A stretch of DNA of 64,000 nt from Kryptolebias marmoratus (Eukaryota; Chordata; Actinopteri; Cyprinodontiformes; Rivulidae). The notes below the pieces were generated by a model. It saw only the letters and a list, made by a program, of their open reading frames with translations, was not told where the DNA came from and ran no database searches. Numbering within the stretch: position 1 is the stretch's first letter; the number at the start of each line of letters is the position of its first letter. A program made the translations under genes and the position numbers. Where the stretch lies: NCBI RefSeq assembly GCF_001649575.2, contig NC_051448.1, positions 19,085,565-19,149,564 of the forward strand, in the 5' to 3' direction. Positions 1 to 11,479 of this stretch are shown piece by piece.

Positions 1-699
1 GGCAATTTTGTTTTTTAATTTTCTCTGAGAGCTCTGCAATGGCCTGGGTTTATAGGTGTTTATTGGAGAGAATCAAACCTCCGTGGAGGGATACATCCCC
101 GCAATCCAAATGTGTTGCTTTTCACTCTTTTGATTCCTTCTCAAAGCAAACTGGTCTTGGGGCTTTGCTTTGGGCCTGTGGCTTGATCTTAGCTAACGTC
201 ACATTTTATTGTCTGAGACGAGAAACTCTTTACGTACTCTTGAAAACACTTAGAGCTTCTAATATTTTACCTTTAAACAACTTTATGTCAATAATGCATC
301 TTTGTGTTTGTCCAAATGGTCTGTGAAAAAGTGGAAAAACCTCTAGCCGTTGTTCTTAGACAACTCATGCACTATTTATGGCATCAGTGAGAAAACATCC
401 TTGCACCGCACTCCTTCCACCTACCCGTTGAGAGATTGTTTACCTTGTTTATCCACTGGCCTGGATGCCTGGTCTTGGTGAGGCTGTTTGTTGTTCGCTG
501 TTTCCCCTGGCAGAAAAATAATCTTATTCAGTTCAGATTAGACTTTTTTAGTTGCCCAAAAAAAATGTATATTAAAAATGATTCATAAATTCTTGACCCA
601 CCCTCTTTTAGCTTTGAGTTGGTTCAGTACAACTCACTCCAAATGTCATGGGTCACATTCTGGATTTTCCTATTCTTATTTTGGCTGCTTTCTTTAAGG
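1..699. other. Unique AT-rich sequence, nothing recognised
   Basis: No repeat, RNA gene or exon can be supported here. One open frame of 95 codons (39-326, plus) has no recognisable domain and is treated as chance. A short A-run lies near 560. Confidence 0.5.
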
Positions 700-1468
700 C
701 CCATGTGTCAAACTCAAGGCCCGCAGGCCAGATTGGGCCCTTGTTAACATTTTCTCTGGCCCCTCAAGATAACATTTAAATTTTATTATATCTGGCCCTC
801 TGATTTGTGACAGATTGAGTCTCCAACACTTTTCATTTTGCATAAAAATACTGAGCCTTTTTAGTGAACCCTTCATGTGACAGTTACTTTGAAGCCAAGA
901 TAATTACATTTAATTTCTTTGATTTTGATGTGAAAAGAGCCACAGAGAAGATCAAATAGAACTGATCAAACTTTTGTTGATAAACTTGCAGCTAAGAAAA
1001 GATGTTGAGTATCTGACTTGAGTTAATGTGCATCTGAGTAACAGCAAGTCTACTTTAATCTTTAGATTTGTCTGCATTTTCTTGTTTTAAAGTTAAATGT
1101 TTGTAGCTGCATGTTTGTATTTTTGTTGGTGTTTTTTATTAGCTGTTTTAATGGGTTGTGATTAAATTTATTACGAAGAACAATAATTTAAAAGCTGTTG
1201 ATAGAGAGTAAGGCGTAAGAAATGAATACTAAGGATTTCTCTTTTTAAGTTTTGTTTTCATTGTTCATTAAAGCATGTTTGTTCTAAATTCTATATATTT
1301 TTTCATTGAGTAAAGGTAATTGGTATTTCTATATGAACAATTTGACATTACATTTAAAACCAAGGTTAATTTATGTATTTTTCCATTAAATTTTGTTTGA
1401 GATTGGCCTTTAGCTACGAACAAGTTTTGAATTTTGGACCCCTTGTGTAACTAAGTTTGACACCCCTG
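700..1468. mobile_element. hAT-like non-autonomous DNA transposon
   Basis: The left end reads cccatgtgtcaaactc and the right end reads agtttgacacccctg, so the ends are inverted copies (tgtcaaact / agtttgaca). The flanking 8-mers ctttaagg (692-699) and ttttaggg (1469-1476) match at 6 of 8 positions, the target-site length of hAT elements. The GGCCC-rich segment just inside the left end is typical of a vertebrate hAT family with caggggtgtcaaact ends. The interior is AT-rich and I see no transposase frame, so it is a deletion derivative or MITE. Class rests on ends and TSD; it has decayed. Confidence 0.75.
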
Positions 1469-1499
1469 TTTTAGGGAGTTTCATTTGCATTTATCTCAC

Positions 1500-2301
1500 C
1501 AAACCTACCCTATCTCAGGATCCCAATCTATCACACAGACTCCCTGCATATTACTACATCCATGAACCTCTTTGTGGACTTCCTCATCTTTTGTCCTGTA
1601 TATCCCCGCTTCTTCCTCGACACACTTCCACACCATGTCAGCCTTGCCTCTACAATAACTTTGTCTCCAAATGGCTTAACCTGAGTTGTCTCTCTGACAT
1701 AGAAAAACTGTTAAAAAAGAGGTTTCATTGTTGTTTTGGTTTTCAGCACATGAAGTAGGCTAAAATAGGCCACTTTATGGTCTATTGGTCATAAGACCAA
1801 AATGGACAAATTTATTTTGTCCATTTTGGTCCCTCCCAAATTAAAATCTGAATAACTTCATCTTTGCCACCTCCAGCTCTGTCTTCAGCTTTGTCTCCTG
1901 ATTTTTAGTTAGTGCCACTGTCTCCAAACCATCCATCACAGTGGGTCCCACTACCATTAGAAACCTTCTCTTTCACTGTTGCAGCTATCCTTTTGTCACA
2001 AATCACCCCTGACACTCGTCTCCATCCACTCCACCCTAAATGCATTCTTTTCTTCACCTCTCTTCTTCACTGTTTTGGATGATTGACCCCAGGTACTTAA
2101 ACTCATCCACCTTCAATACCTCTACTCTTTGCAGCCTCACTGTTTCGCCCATTTTTCTTCATTCCCACATGTGTTCTGGTTTATTTCCACTGACTTTCAT
2201 TCCTCTTCTCTCCTGAGCATACCTCCATCACTACAGGCTAGCTTCTACCTGCTCCCGACTCTCACTGCACATCACAGTGTCATCTATAAAAATCATAGTC
2301 T
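1500..2301 (-). pseudogene. RTE-like LINE reverse transcriptase, degenerate 3' part
   Basis: On the minus strand, broken frames give pieces of the C-terminal half of a non-LTR reverse transcriptase: a CSESREQVEA-like stretch, a YAQERRGMKVS-like stretch, a KVDEFKYLGS-like region decayed to MSLSTWGQSS, then GDKVxxEARLxW and finally KRFMDVV. This order is the thumb and post-RT region of the RTE-type LINEs common in fish (Rex3/BovB-related; exact clade not decided). Several stops and frameshifts are visible, so it is dead. About 150 bp between 1700 and 1850 do not fit the LINE and contain a perfect hairpin (1795-1831). Only the downstream portion is present; the endonuclease and the catalytic YxDD region are not seen. 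Confidence 0.7.
1795..1831. repeat. Perfect 16-bp hairpin inside the RTE fragment
   Basis: Arms gaccaaaatggacaaa (1795-1810) and tttgtccattttggtc (1816-1831) pair perfectly around a 5-nt loop tttat. It lies in the 150-bp segment that interrupts the LINE homology, so it may be a small palindromic insertion. Confidence 0.85.
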
Positions 2302-2469
2302 GGATACAAATGTGTTCATCTGCTTAAGAAGGACTGTTAAAAGCTTAAAACGTACCATTTAGTATCACTGTAATAACCAGTTGAGAAAGAAATATATACT
2401 GTAAAGGTAAGTTGGGAAAGTGATTGAACCACTTTGCTCATCAAATAGCTTTGTGAAGAGGATTTAAAA

Positions 2470-2497
2470 ATTTGGTTTCATTAAAAAGAAACCAAAT
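2470..2497. repeat. Short perfect inverted repeat
   Basis: Arms atttggtttc (2470-2479) and gaaaccaaat (2488-2497) flank an 8-nt A-rich loop. Function unknown; it may be chance in AT-rich DNA. Confidence 0.6.
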
Positions 2498-2559
2498 CTA
2501 AAACATTTTCTACATCGAACAAGGGTTTGCATTTAACCAAAATTGGCAGAAAAACCAAT

Positions 2560-2632
2560 ACAGTCTATAGCCCAAAGAATCAAACAAAGGACCTCTAATT
2601 TTCCAGTTAAGCATCCCACTGAGCTAAGTAAT
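2560..2632 (-). other. tRNA-like remnant (box A / box B like)
   Basis: The minus strand carries ttagctcagtgggatgctt, a good box A/D-arm match, followed about 30 nt later by ttgtttgattctttg, a weak box B. The T-stem halves do not pair and the D-stem is broken, so this is not a working tRNA gene. It is a decayed tRNA or the head of a tRNA-derived SINE. Confidence 0.3.
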
Positions 2633-3935
2633 AATGCAGAAACTGTTACAGTACAAGAATCTATCACATGTGTGGGTTAGAATTGCAATTTGTGGCTTTT
2701 CTCCCTCGTTTTTTAACATACGAAGGCATTCATAATATTGGAAATTTTTGTAAAATCTACATGGAGTCACGAAAAACTGAGTTTGTAATTTCTCCATTTT
2801 TGGAAAAGCAATTGTAAACCTTTTAAAAAAGAAAATCTGCTCACCAAAAGACACAAATCAGAGGTGCAAACGCAGCAGAAAAAGTTTGTTCTTCAAAATA
2901 TCCGTGTCTGTAACATGAGCCTTCATGATCAAGTCAGTCCCTCCGGGACCGAGACAAACCAGAGCTTTTTGGCTGCTGTCATCTGTCCCTCCAGTTGTCT
3001 TATAAAATAAATAACTGTACTTAAAAATCAACACACTTAAGGTCAGTTCACATCTATGGACAGATAAGAACTGCTTTTTTTTCTGAACACGCTGCAGTAT
3101 TACTCTGGTTGGCTTCCCAGAAAAGTTTCTTTTCATGCCAGGTGTTGCTGCGGTCACTTCATTTCATGCAGGGAAAGAAAAATGCAATTCAAAACCAACA
3201 TAAATTTGACTTATCACCTCAACTTGCCACTTTTATGGTGGCGGCAAAAAACTTCTATTTCACACATCATCTCAAAATCTCCTGTAAAACGCTCAATTGA
3301 GCACACATCCAGTTATTTAGAGGACCTGCAGTGAACACAGAGAGAACTGAGGACATATTACTGTTATTGAATCAAAGTCCATTCTTGCACAGCTGCCTAA
3401 AAGCTTTATAATCCTTCGTCCTGCTTCTCCTCATTACTTTTCCCTCTTCTGTAATTGCCATGGATTTCATAAGGCAAATCAGAGAGGGATAATGGATTTT
3501 ACCTGGATCTCTCTCATCAGGGTATTTCAAGCAAAGAGCATGCCTAATGCACGCTAAGTGTGCTGTATATATTTGACACACGGGTAATATCGCCTCTGTG
3601 TTTGCCGACTACTTATTCCTCATCAATGCAGCACTGTGTAGAAATGAGCTTGTAAAGACAGAAATTTGTGAGGAAGAGAAGGTGATCATCTGGAAAAGTT
3701 ATGCTGCTGGCTTTGATTAGTACTTGCTTTGCTTTCTTCAGGATAATTACACTGATTACATGTCAATAAACCTTTTCGTTATTAATTCCAGTGCTTTGCA
3801 GACTGCTTTTGATTGTGGATAGAGTTTCTTCTTGCAGTACTCCTTTTGGCACGCCTGAAAAGCCTTAAAGGCAGAATTTATAGAACAAAGTTTGTAAAAT
3901 GTCAATAGAAACCCAGAAACTCTCTGGTTCAGATA
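2633..3935. other. Unique sequence with possible conserved element at 3380-3720
   Basis: No repeat family or exon recognised. The part around 3380-3720 has the mixed composition and TAAT/octamer-like words seen in fish non-coding enhancers, but conservation cannot be judged without an alignment. Confidence 0.3.
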
Positions 3936-3938
3936 GTT

Positions 3939-3990
3939 TTTTTGTTTTGTTTTGTTTTGTTGTTTGTTTGTTTTTTGTTTTTTGTTATTT
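3939..3990. repeat. (TTTTG)n-type low-complexity tract
   Basis: A run of TTTTG and TTTG units. Its translation gives the K/Q/N-rich frame on the minus strand, which is not a gene. Confidence 0.9.
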
Positions 3991-4294
3991 TTTTGGTGGG
4001 CAAAACTCCCCCATTGTTGGATTGAAGAACAAAAAAAGTTGTCAGTGAGTAAATGGTTGAAATGCCAACAAGCTGTTAAGCACATGGCTGTGTGCAAAGA
4101 TTTGTTAAGAACTCAAGTGTTTATTTTTATAGTTCTCTCAAAGAAAAAACACTCGAACTAGCAGAGAACTATTCTGAACAGAAACATAAATAACTCAGTA
4201 AAATTGTGGGAGCCTTCAGATCCCGGTCATGTGAGTCGTCTGCATTTTGCTACGAGTAAATTTTAATTTGTTTGTTTACACAATTTTAGTTACT

Positions 4295-4445
4295 TTCATA
4301 GGCTGTTCAGACCTAGCGTTAAACTTTCACCTCGAGTCATTTGTCTGCAAGTGGACGGCTTGACTGAGAGAGTTCACACCTGGCAGTAAATGTCCATCCT
4401 AAAACATTTGGATGTCATTTACCCGCTCTTTATGCAGAAAAACAC
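4295..4445. mobile_element. Possible DNA-transposon end fragment
   Basis: The words ctgttcagacctagcgttaa, caagtggacggcttgac and gttcacacctggcagtaa resemble the two inverted ends of a fish MITE family with gttcacacctggc-type termini. Only a fragment with no clear TSD is present. Confidence 0.3.
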
Positions 4446-4729
4446 GCAGCCATGTCACACAGAAAGACAGCCGTCAGCTATAAAGACTCCACAGTGTGCT
4501 AACAGGCAAAATCAAAAGCCTGAATAAAAACACATTGTACATGATACAAAACATATTTTCTTTTCACCTTTTTTTTCTTTAGTGTTTATGCTCTGAAATC
4601 CTAACACCAAGAAGCTACGTATTAAAATGACTTTACTGTAACACTGTCATGTTATAAATAGGTCTGCTACAATGCATTAGCTATAAACACAGAGAAAACA
4701 CCATCTAAATTTGCATCTGACAACTAGTG

Positions 4730-4880
4730 AGAAAACTACTCTGTCTTTATCGCACAAATCATCTTCCCAGGATGCCAGAATTTGCAAAACAATGCAGGCA
4801 GCCTATTTAAATTGCCTGGGAATATGGAGATGAAAGAGAAATGCATTTGTTTTGTGAAGAATGGATCTGAAACATGACAC
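4730..4880. promoter_or_regulatory. Candidate conserved non-coding element
   Basis: Repeat-free, balanced sequence with palindromic words (ccaggatgcc, aattgcctggg, gaaatgcatttg). Judged only by composition and absence of repeat signatures. Confidence 0.2.
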
Positions 4881-4989
4881 CACATATGTTGGACGGCTAT
4901 AGAGTAACTCAGAGACTAAGATTGATCTTTGTTGCATTGAAGGGCCAAGATAATCTCATATTGTTGTAAGGGGATTTGGTGTTATTATT

Positions 4990-5090
4990 GCTATTGTATA
5001 TTGTATATTGCTTTTAGCTTGTAATTATCTCTTAACCTTTTACATATCTATTTTATATATACACCTATTTTATATATACCTATTGATTTT
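4990..5090. repeat. AT-rich simple sequence
   Basis: Imperfect tatatata / ctattttatata units. The frame through it (5008-5235) is a low-complexity artefact. Confidence 0.7.
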
Positions 5091-5559
5091 ATGTTTGGTA
5101 TTTACTGTGGGAAGTAACAAAGAAATTTCATTTCAGATGGAAGCATGTTTACTTACTGTGCATATGACAATGAACAGAGTTGAGTTGAGTTGTGTGCAAG
5201 CATTTACTGAATCCACTCTGAGGATACATTTTTGAACAGCCTGGTCACCTAAAGGACCATAGTAATTAAAAGTGCCTGTGGTCAAAAGACATCAACTTAA
5301 AACGTTTTATCTGGAATTGCTTCGATAAGCAATGAGGTAAAAGCAAATGGAAGTCATACTACCTGGGTTTATTTTGTCCTAGCCCCCTCCTGTTGTGCTG
5401 ATTCTGTATTGTTGCTCAATTCTGACAAAACATTTTTCTTTTTCCATTGTGTTTTGCAATACAAGATTTACACTATTAGCTTTTGATTACCAATAATGCA
5501 ACATTTAAATAAACAAAATGTGAGGGTCCTGACTGTTCCAGGCATGTTCCACCTAATTT

Positions 5560-5940
5560 TCTTCTCCAGGTGGAGCCGTGGGCTGGCAGGTTCTTTCCAC
5601 TTCAATTACTGATCCAGTAGTTTCATCAGCACACTAACACTCATCAGCCCAGTTGCTACTTAAGACTAGCTCAGACTACAACTCAATGCTGGATTGTTCT
5701 ATCAAACTGGTGAACACTGTGGACATCACTTTGACTTTTGTGATTACTCGTTTCTCTGTACTTACCCTCATTCATGACCTTTGTGTGCAGAACTTACCAG
5801 TTCTTTTCATAAACAGTTGGACAGTTCATACAAATTCTTCTAAGATTATCTCCTTGGACAAGCTGGTTTTCTCCACAAGGAAACACTCAATAAACCACTT
5901 ACCTGCCTGGCTCACTCTACATCGCACTGCCATATAATAC
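5560..5940 (+). mobile_element. Possible solo LTR
   Basis: The segment has a TATA-like word in ttgctacttaagac (5653-5666) and an AATAAA signal (5889-5894) followed by ccacttacctgcctggctc. This spacing and wording are what fish Ty3/gypsy-like LTRs show. No internal coding region, primer-binding site or partner LTR was found nearby, so it would be a solo LTR. Confidence 0.4.
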
Positions 5941-6159
5941 CTCTGGATACCTGGATCCTCTTCCCCCTCCTTGAAACATGCAAAAATACAAGGACAAGTA
6001 CGAACCAAATACTAAACATTCATACTAACACTGGATCAAATCAAATAAAACTTTAACTCATATTTCCTTCATTCATTTTATAGTTAAAACAACCTCGGAC
6101 TCTCACACACGTATATTTTATAAAATATATTTTAAGCCTTCCTTTTCTCAGTTCTTTGG

Positions 6160-6480
6160 TTCAGAAACATCTACAACTGATCACCTTTTGGAATCAATTC
6201 AGTTTTTGCTGGCCACCACAGATTATCACCTAACTCTGTCAAATTTACAGATATTGAACAAAAAATTGATGTGATAGTAGCTGAAAGTCATTCACAACAC
6301 ATACTCTAAACATGACATCTTGCAATATTGAATGAGATTGCGCATAACAGTGTTTTCAAGGTTTGACCGAAAACGACGACAACTCTGTCATTTTTCAACA
6401 TTAGATGATCTTAGTTTAAAACTCTGGCATGAAAGATGGTGGGAGATATGCTTTCCATCAAGGAATTGTAGGCCTTTAAT
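6160..6480 (+). repeat. R1 interspersed repeat, copy 1
   Basis: R1 is the commonest repeat of this window. Hallmarks in order: tctgttagcaaaatatctca, acatctacaactgattaa, ttttggagtcaa, a ggccaccacagctaat-like word, ttacagatattgagct, a gtagctgagagtcatc-like word, acacatactttgag, and in longer copies ttttcaaggtttgacca. This copy has the middle and downstream parts (ctacaactgatcacc, ttacagatattgaac, ttttcaaggtttgacc). No coding capacity or terminal inverted repeats are obvious, and I cannot name its class. Confidence 0.75.
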
Positions 6481-6599
6481 TATTATTATCATTTTTTCAA
6501 CAAAAGAACAATTACTCCTATTTTCAAAGAATACAGATACCAGCATTATGTCATCCTAATTTAGTCTTTAGGATGCAAACTAAATAGAGATATTTTGGT

Positions 6600-6830
6600 T
6601 TTCTGTCTGAAACTTCTTAAATCACAGGCATCTCAGCAGCAGCTGGATGTCGTTTCTATTCAAATGTCACAGTTCCCCTGAGCACGCACGGCAGATTGTT
6701 AATTAGGATGAGTCTGAGGGAAAATTACTCTATTGATTTGCATCAGGCCAGCTTTTCGCTGGGAGAATACAGAGGGGCTGCTGCAGAAATCTGAGTCTGG
6801 TGTGAACAGAAAACAACCTCTTCTGTCCCA
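6600..6830. promoter_or_regulatory. Candidate conserved non-coding element with homeodomain site
   Basis: A repeat-free stretch contains ttaattag (6699-6706), gattgtt, and atttgcatcagg. Such clusters of TAAT and octamer-like words are common in developmental enhancers. Not testable without comparison. Confidence 0.3.
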
Positions 6831-7034
6831 GCTGCTATAGTGGCTGTTTTATGTCACTTGTGACAAACTTACATATGCCCCATAACATATTTATTTGTTA
6901 TGCATCATTGGGTCTTTGCCACTGAGTGACTCAGCCTTAGGCCACAACACCCCCCACTTCCAAAATGTCTGAGTGTGTCTGATATGGCTCTGCTGGCCGG
7001 TCAGCTACAGCACCTCCTGGGAAAGCTGCAAAAG

Positions 7035-7200
7035 TTCAGAGAGAGGGAGGGGGGGAGGGGGGCAATAGTTTTTGAGAGGCAAAACAAAGCGGGATGAAAG
7101 AGGTAAAGATTGAGTTGTAGGAGAGAAGGAAAGATAGAAAGAAATGTAGAAATGCAAAAGGGAGGCAGCAGGGCAGAAAAAAAGAGAGAAAATGTTACGC
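7035..7200 (+). repeat. Purine-rich tract with G-quadruplex potential
   Basis: GGGAGGGGGGGAGGGGGG (7044-7062) has enough G-runs to fold into a quadruplex. It is followed by about 130 bp of GA-rich DNA. Opposite-strand frames of 98 and 129 codons across it are composition artefacts. Confidence 0.7.
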
Positions 7201-7399
7201 GCCAAGGCCAGAGCCAGATAGACAAAGCCACTCTGGGCAATGGAGACATCAAGACTGACAGAACTGGCTGCAGTCCAGGTAAGGGGGAAAAAAGAGGACA
7301 TGCTGTATGGGGAATTAACTGAATGGCCAGGGGCATGACTTCAACAGGCACGTCTGGAGAACTGACAACTGTAGATGAGCCAGGAGACACTGAGGAAAT

Positions 7400-8884
7400 A
7401 TGTCAGGCAATCAGCTGCAGCTGACAAGCGTAGCCATGGTTGCTAAAAATCTATTGACTCAATGAGAGCTGACTGCTAGATGCGTTTCCCAAGCGAGCTC
7501 ATTGAGATGGGGTGGGGTAGCCGGCGTAGTATAGTTTCTTTCTTATGTTGAGCAATGAATCTAAATTTCAGTAGTCAACATGCGTAGCAGCAGAGAAGGC
7601 AATCTTATCAAACTGTCCGCACTGCTACGCTGTAATTGCTCTGGTTTCCAGACACAGATACATAAATTTACACCTGGCAGCTTGCTGCTGCAGAACCACA
7701 CAAATTAAAACATGCACACACTTTTAGATCTTTAGTTCAATCTGCTGTTCTTTTTTTTATCCAAGGTCATAACAAACCAAAGTCTCTCACCTATGATTTA
7801 ATGAAGTGATTCTCAAATACTGTATTAAGAACCACTTCAGAAAATACTAAGCTCTCCAGGAACCACCATTATGGCAGACGTGAAAAAATACTAGTACTAA
7901 TACTTGAATGCTGGACATAAAACCCGAACTAGGTTGTTTATTCCAACCTTAACGCTTCAGCAGACACAGTTGATTAAGAGACACACACTGAAGCCTGATC
8001 ATCCCTGGCTGGACTGGCCCTGGATGGGGGTGTCTAGTGTTAATTCCTGGAATATCCAATGAACCCAAAGGTCCAGTACTGATGATCTGGCCCAAAGTCC
8101 TAACTACAAACCTATAGATGTTTTATTTACAACACAGACTTATTGATTTTACCCATCTTCACATTTTAACTCAAACAAAGAAGACAGAATTTTGAGTTGG
8201 GTGCTGGTCAGTTTGCCTGTCAGACAAATTGTACCCCCACTTTATACCCAGGGGTTGTTATGTCTTACCAGTTGGGTACAAATTGGTGTTTACTTAATAT
8301 CAGTGCAATTAATTCGGCATGTTTCCTCGCTTGCATATGACCCTGCATGTACTTATGCACCTATCCTTATGGGCACCAGCTCCATGTGACGCTGCACAGG
8401 ATTAAGCTGTGCTATTTTTTCATTGTAAAATATTTTTTACATGGTAAAACTAAATGTGCCACTTTCATGACACACTGATAAGCCTGACATTTTTAAACGT
8501 TTACTCCAGTACATGAACTCATCTACATTTGGGCTATAGACTGTATATATATCTAGATTTCCCACTGGTACCAGTAAGTTAAAGCTGGAAAAAGACCAAC
8601 CTTTCCTGCGAGATGGTTCAAATACAACTTTTAAGTCCTGCACCCTCCACAAAAAGGATGGAACAATACTGTTGGTAAAATAAAAAATAAATAAATAAAA
8701 CAAACAAATAAAAAAAAAAATAGCTTGGATATTTTTAGATATTTTTTTCTCAGGTGTTGACTCTTGTTGATCCACACAGTTCTTTCCTTGCTGTTGTATG
8801 CTCAAATATCAATTTTTCTAATACTTTTAGATGTAATTAGTTATATCCCATATTTCTTTTCACCTTCTGAGGGCCTTTCTGTGT
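7400..8884. other. Unique AT-rich sequence, no clear feature
   Basis: Only A-rich tracts (8680-8720) and a possible worn hAT end at about 7930-8045 (ctggatgggggtgtctagtg) are seen. The 122-codon minus frame 8437-8805 runs through poly-A and has no recognisable domain. Confidence 0.4.
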
Positions 8885-9175
8885 TGAGTTAGCATGTTCT
8901 CCCAGTGCATGCATGGGTTTTCTCTGGGTACTCGGTTTCCATCCTCAGACCAAAAACATGCATGTCAGGTTAATTGACAGCTCTAAATTGTCACTAGGTG
9001 TGAGTTAGAGTGTGAATGGTTGTTTCTCTTGTTTGCCTCTGTGTGGCCCTGTGATTGACTGGCGACCTGTCCAGGGTGTCCCCTGCCTCTTGAACAGTGA
9101 CTGCTGGAGATAGACACTAGCTGCCCTGAGACTTTGCACTCATGTGCCAGTCACAGACAGGCAGATAATAAAAGA
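8885..9175 (+). mobile_element. SINE with LINE-type tail, 5'-truncated
   Basis: Plus-strand landmarks in order: gcatgttctccc, gtgcatgcatgggttttctc, tgggtactcggtttcc, gttaattgacagctctaaat, tgactggcgacctgtccagg, gtgtcccctgcctct. This is the shared 3' body of a very abundant fish retroelement. The tRNA-like head is absent, so the copy is truncated. Other copies lie at 24951-25007, 33468-34559 and 58645-58765. Confidence 0.8.
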
Positions 9176-10210
9176 AAAAATATTATTGAAAGTGATTCTA
9201 CCAATCTTTATTTCAAAGATTTACCTTATTATTGCTAGAGAATTTTGTATTGCTTTTATAGTAAAAGGTTTTCATATATATTTTACACTTGATCAGTAGT
9301 TTGGTCAACATAGGCTGTTTATAAATGTGCTACACAAACTTTCTTGTAGGAACAGCAGTTAAGAGTTACAGATACAGTCTTACAAATTATTTATTTACCT
9401 TGAAACACTGATTTTAATTTGTGTTTTTTTACAGTGGAAAATTCAGAAGCCTCAGACATATTCTTTACCCTTATTTCCATTCCAAAAGACGACTCCTATG
9501 CATCATGAATGTTGATGTGGTGATTAAATATGCTCCGTGCTGAAACACTTGTGACAGTCAGCCATATTTACTGGATGTTTATCTACTTCAAAGCAATCTT
9601 ATTATCTCATTATCTCATTATCTTTGCATTCTGCTGTGCCTTCGTTTGCTGCTTTGTGCTAAATGAGTCTTATTAGGACCTGCCTTTGTCCTTGAGAAAA
9701 GAGAAGGAGGAAGAACAAGTTGACGTAAAGTATCATCTTTGTTGTAGCTGAAGTGGCTTTTATCTTTGTTCAGTTGTTTAAAAGATGTGATATGGGCAAC
9801 ACTATGTCCATACCAAGGACATTATAAGTGTGCTTGATGTGAATCTGTTAAAGCAGAAAGAAAACAGTGAGGCAAATATCAAACAAAGTCTCATAACTCA
9901 TTAAAGGCATTCAGAATATGCATCCTTGTAATGTAGTTTTAAACTTGAAAAGGCTGAGCTAAATGGAACCAACCCAAAAAGAAGCTGAAAGTATAAAACC
10001 GTCTCTGCGTATTTCGGCCATTGCACAGTGGTGCTTTGTTTATGTCAGCAGGCTTAATGTGTGCCTAACCCGAATAAGAAAGTTTAAATTTGCCAGTGCC
10101 TTGTTGTTCTTTTTAAATTTTAGTCATCAAAAGTTGAAGATTTGACTCAGAAAGTTAGAGAGAACCTTTCTTAAACTGACCTCAAAATCCAATATATAGT
10201 ATGACAATGT
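9176..10210. other. Unique AT-rich sequence with a short attatctc repeat
   Basis: The octamer attatctc is repeated about three times at 9600-9624. Otherwise nothing recognised; the 60-codon frame 9963-10145 is unsupported. Confidence 0.4.
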
Positions 10211-10214
10211 GTGA

Positions 10215-10330
10215 AGAAATAGTTCAACTTTTTTAGAGTTTAAATCTCACAAGAATGACAAGCTACTGGCTGGGTAGTGTAAAAAATAGCATGAGTTGCT
10301 ATGAAATTTTTATGATTGAAGTTGTTTTCA
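10215..10330 (+). mobile_element. R2 MITE fragment
   Basis: Starts with gaaatagttcaacttttt, the terminal word of the long-TIR element R2 (full copy at 53643-54650). Only one end is visible. Confidence 0.4.
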
Positions 10331-10579
10331 GGCACGTTGGGAGTGTGCCCGCTCAGACAATATTGACAACCTAGTAATGGCTAGCTAGCCTGAGTGGACC
10401 CACTTTCACAGGTCATGGAAGGTTTTCAGTATGCATAAAACGTACATAGCAAAGTCATGGACGTTTATTATCATGGTATCAGTGCATCAAGGTCTGGAGT
10501 GGAATGGTATCAGCACTGCCAATGTATGACACACTGTCTGCGCACCCAAACCTTGGTTGGTTGTTGAGAGTTTGAAACA

Positions 10580-10880
10580 TTTGGCCACACTGGCCTCTCG
10601 TCTGTGCTACGACCTGATCATACCCATGTGCTAACTGTCAATACTCCAAGTAAGTTGTTGCAATGCTCTTGGTGGTGTAATTGTTGTTCACATTGCGTCC
10701 TGCCACCACCCTTGCTACAGCCAATAGGATTGTGTCACACCCTCACCAGGCTCTCACAATGCAGCTGTTGCGACCAATCCATGCTTTCTGTATGCCAATA
10801 AGCTACTTAAGACACACCACGCTCAGCTGTCCTTCAGTTACCCTTCAGAAACTTGTTTTCACCATGGTCAGGCCTGCTGA
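10580..10880 (+). promoter_or_regulatory. CCAAT-rich promoter-like segment, unclassified
   Basis: Three CCAAT boxes (agccaatagg, gaccaatcc, tgccaataag) lie within about 85 bp, followed by gctacttaag and a small ATG frame at 10864 (MVRPAEQGRKK). This resembles a promoter or the U3 part of an LTR, but no polyadenylation signal or repeat partner was seen. Confidence 0.3.
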
Positions 10881-11479
10881 ACAAGGAAGAAAAAAATAAT
10901 GGATGTGTTTGAGGTTCTGCACAGAAAACCCTTTCATCTGCATGACCCAAATAGTCGTACATCAATTTTTGTGTCTTTTTCTTCTCAGCAGTGCCACTTC
11001 CATCTGAGCTTGGAGGATGGCTTGTTGAGCTTGAAGTCAGGTAGGGGAAAGGCTGATTGTGTTTCCTCCTCTACAGCAAGGCTGAAACTGAGAGTGGAAG
11101 TTCAAAAAACTTCTAAATTGGAAAATTCCACAGATTGTTACAAGGTCTTAGAAACAAACTACATAGATGTAATACTGATGGCATAGCACCATGCTACCTT
11201 TTAGGGTGTAGCTGCATTTTGACACAGGAAAGTGAGCCGTAGCAGGGTGAGGCCCAGGGTGTGGTTGTCATTGTAGAAAAAATGCTATTGATCTATAGAG
11301 CTTTTATTAAGGTAATAGGGGGCCTTAGTCCTGAGGCTAAAACCATCAAAAATTATTAATGTCTCCCTAAAATATTGTTCAGGTGTAATTGTGTGTTTTC
11401 AGGTGTAATTTTGATGTAATTGTGTGGTTAGAGAAACAGTCGATGGACCATCATATTTACAGACACCTACAGGCACTAC

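Noticed and set aside
3756..4097. 113-codon minus frame with K/Q/N-rich centre
   Set aside because: Product of the (TTTTG)n tract.
7001..7390. Minus frames of 129 and 98 codons
   Set aside because: Leu/Ser/Phe-rich translation of a purine-rich tract; two overlapping frames open at once, no domain.
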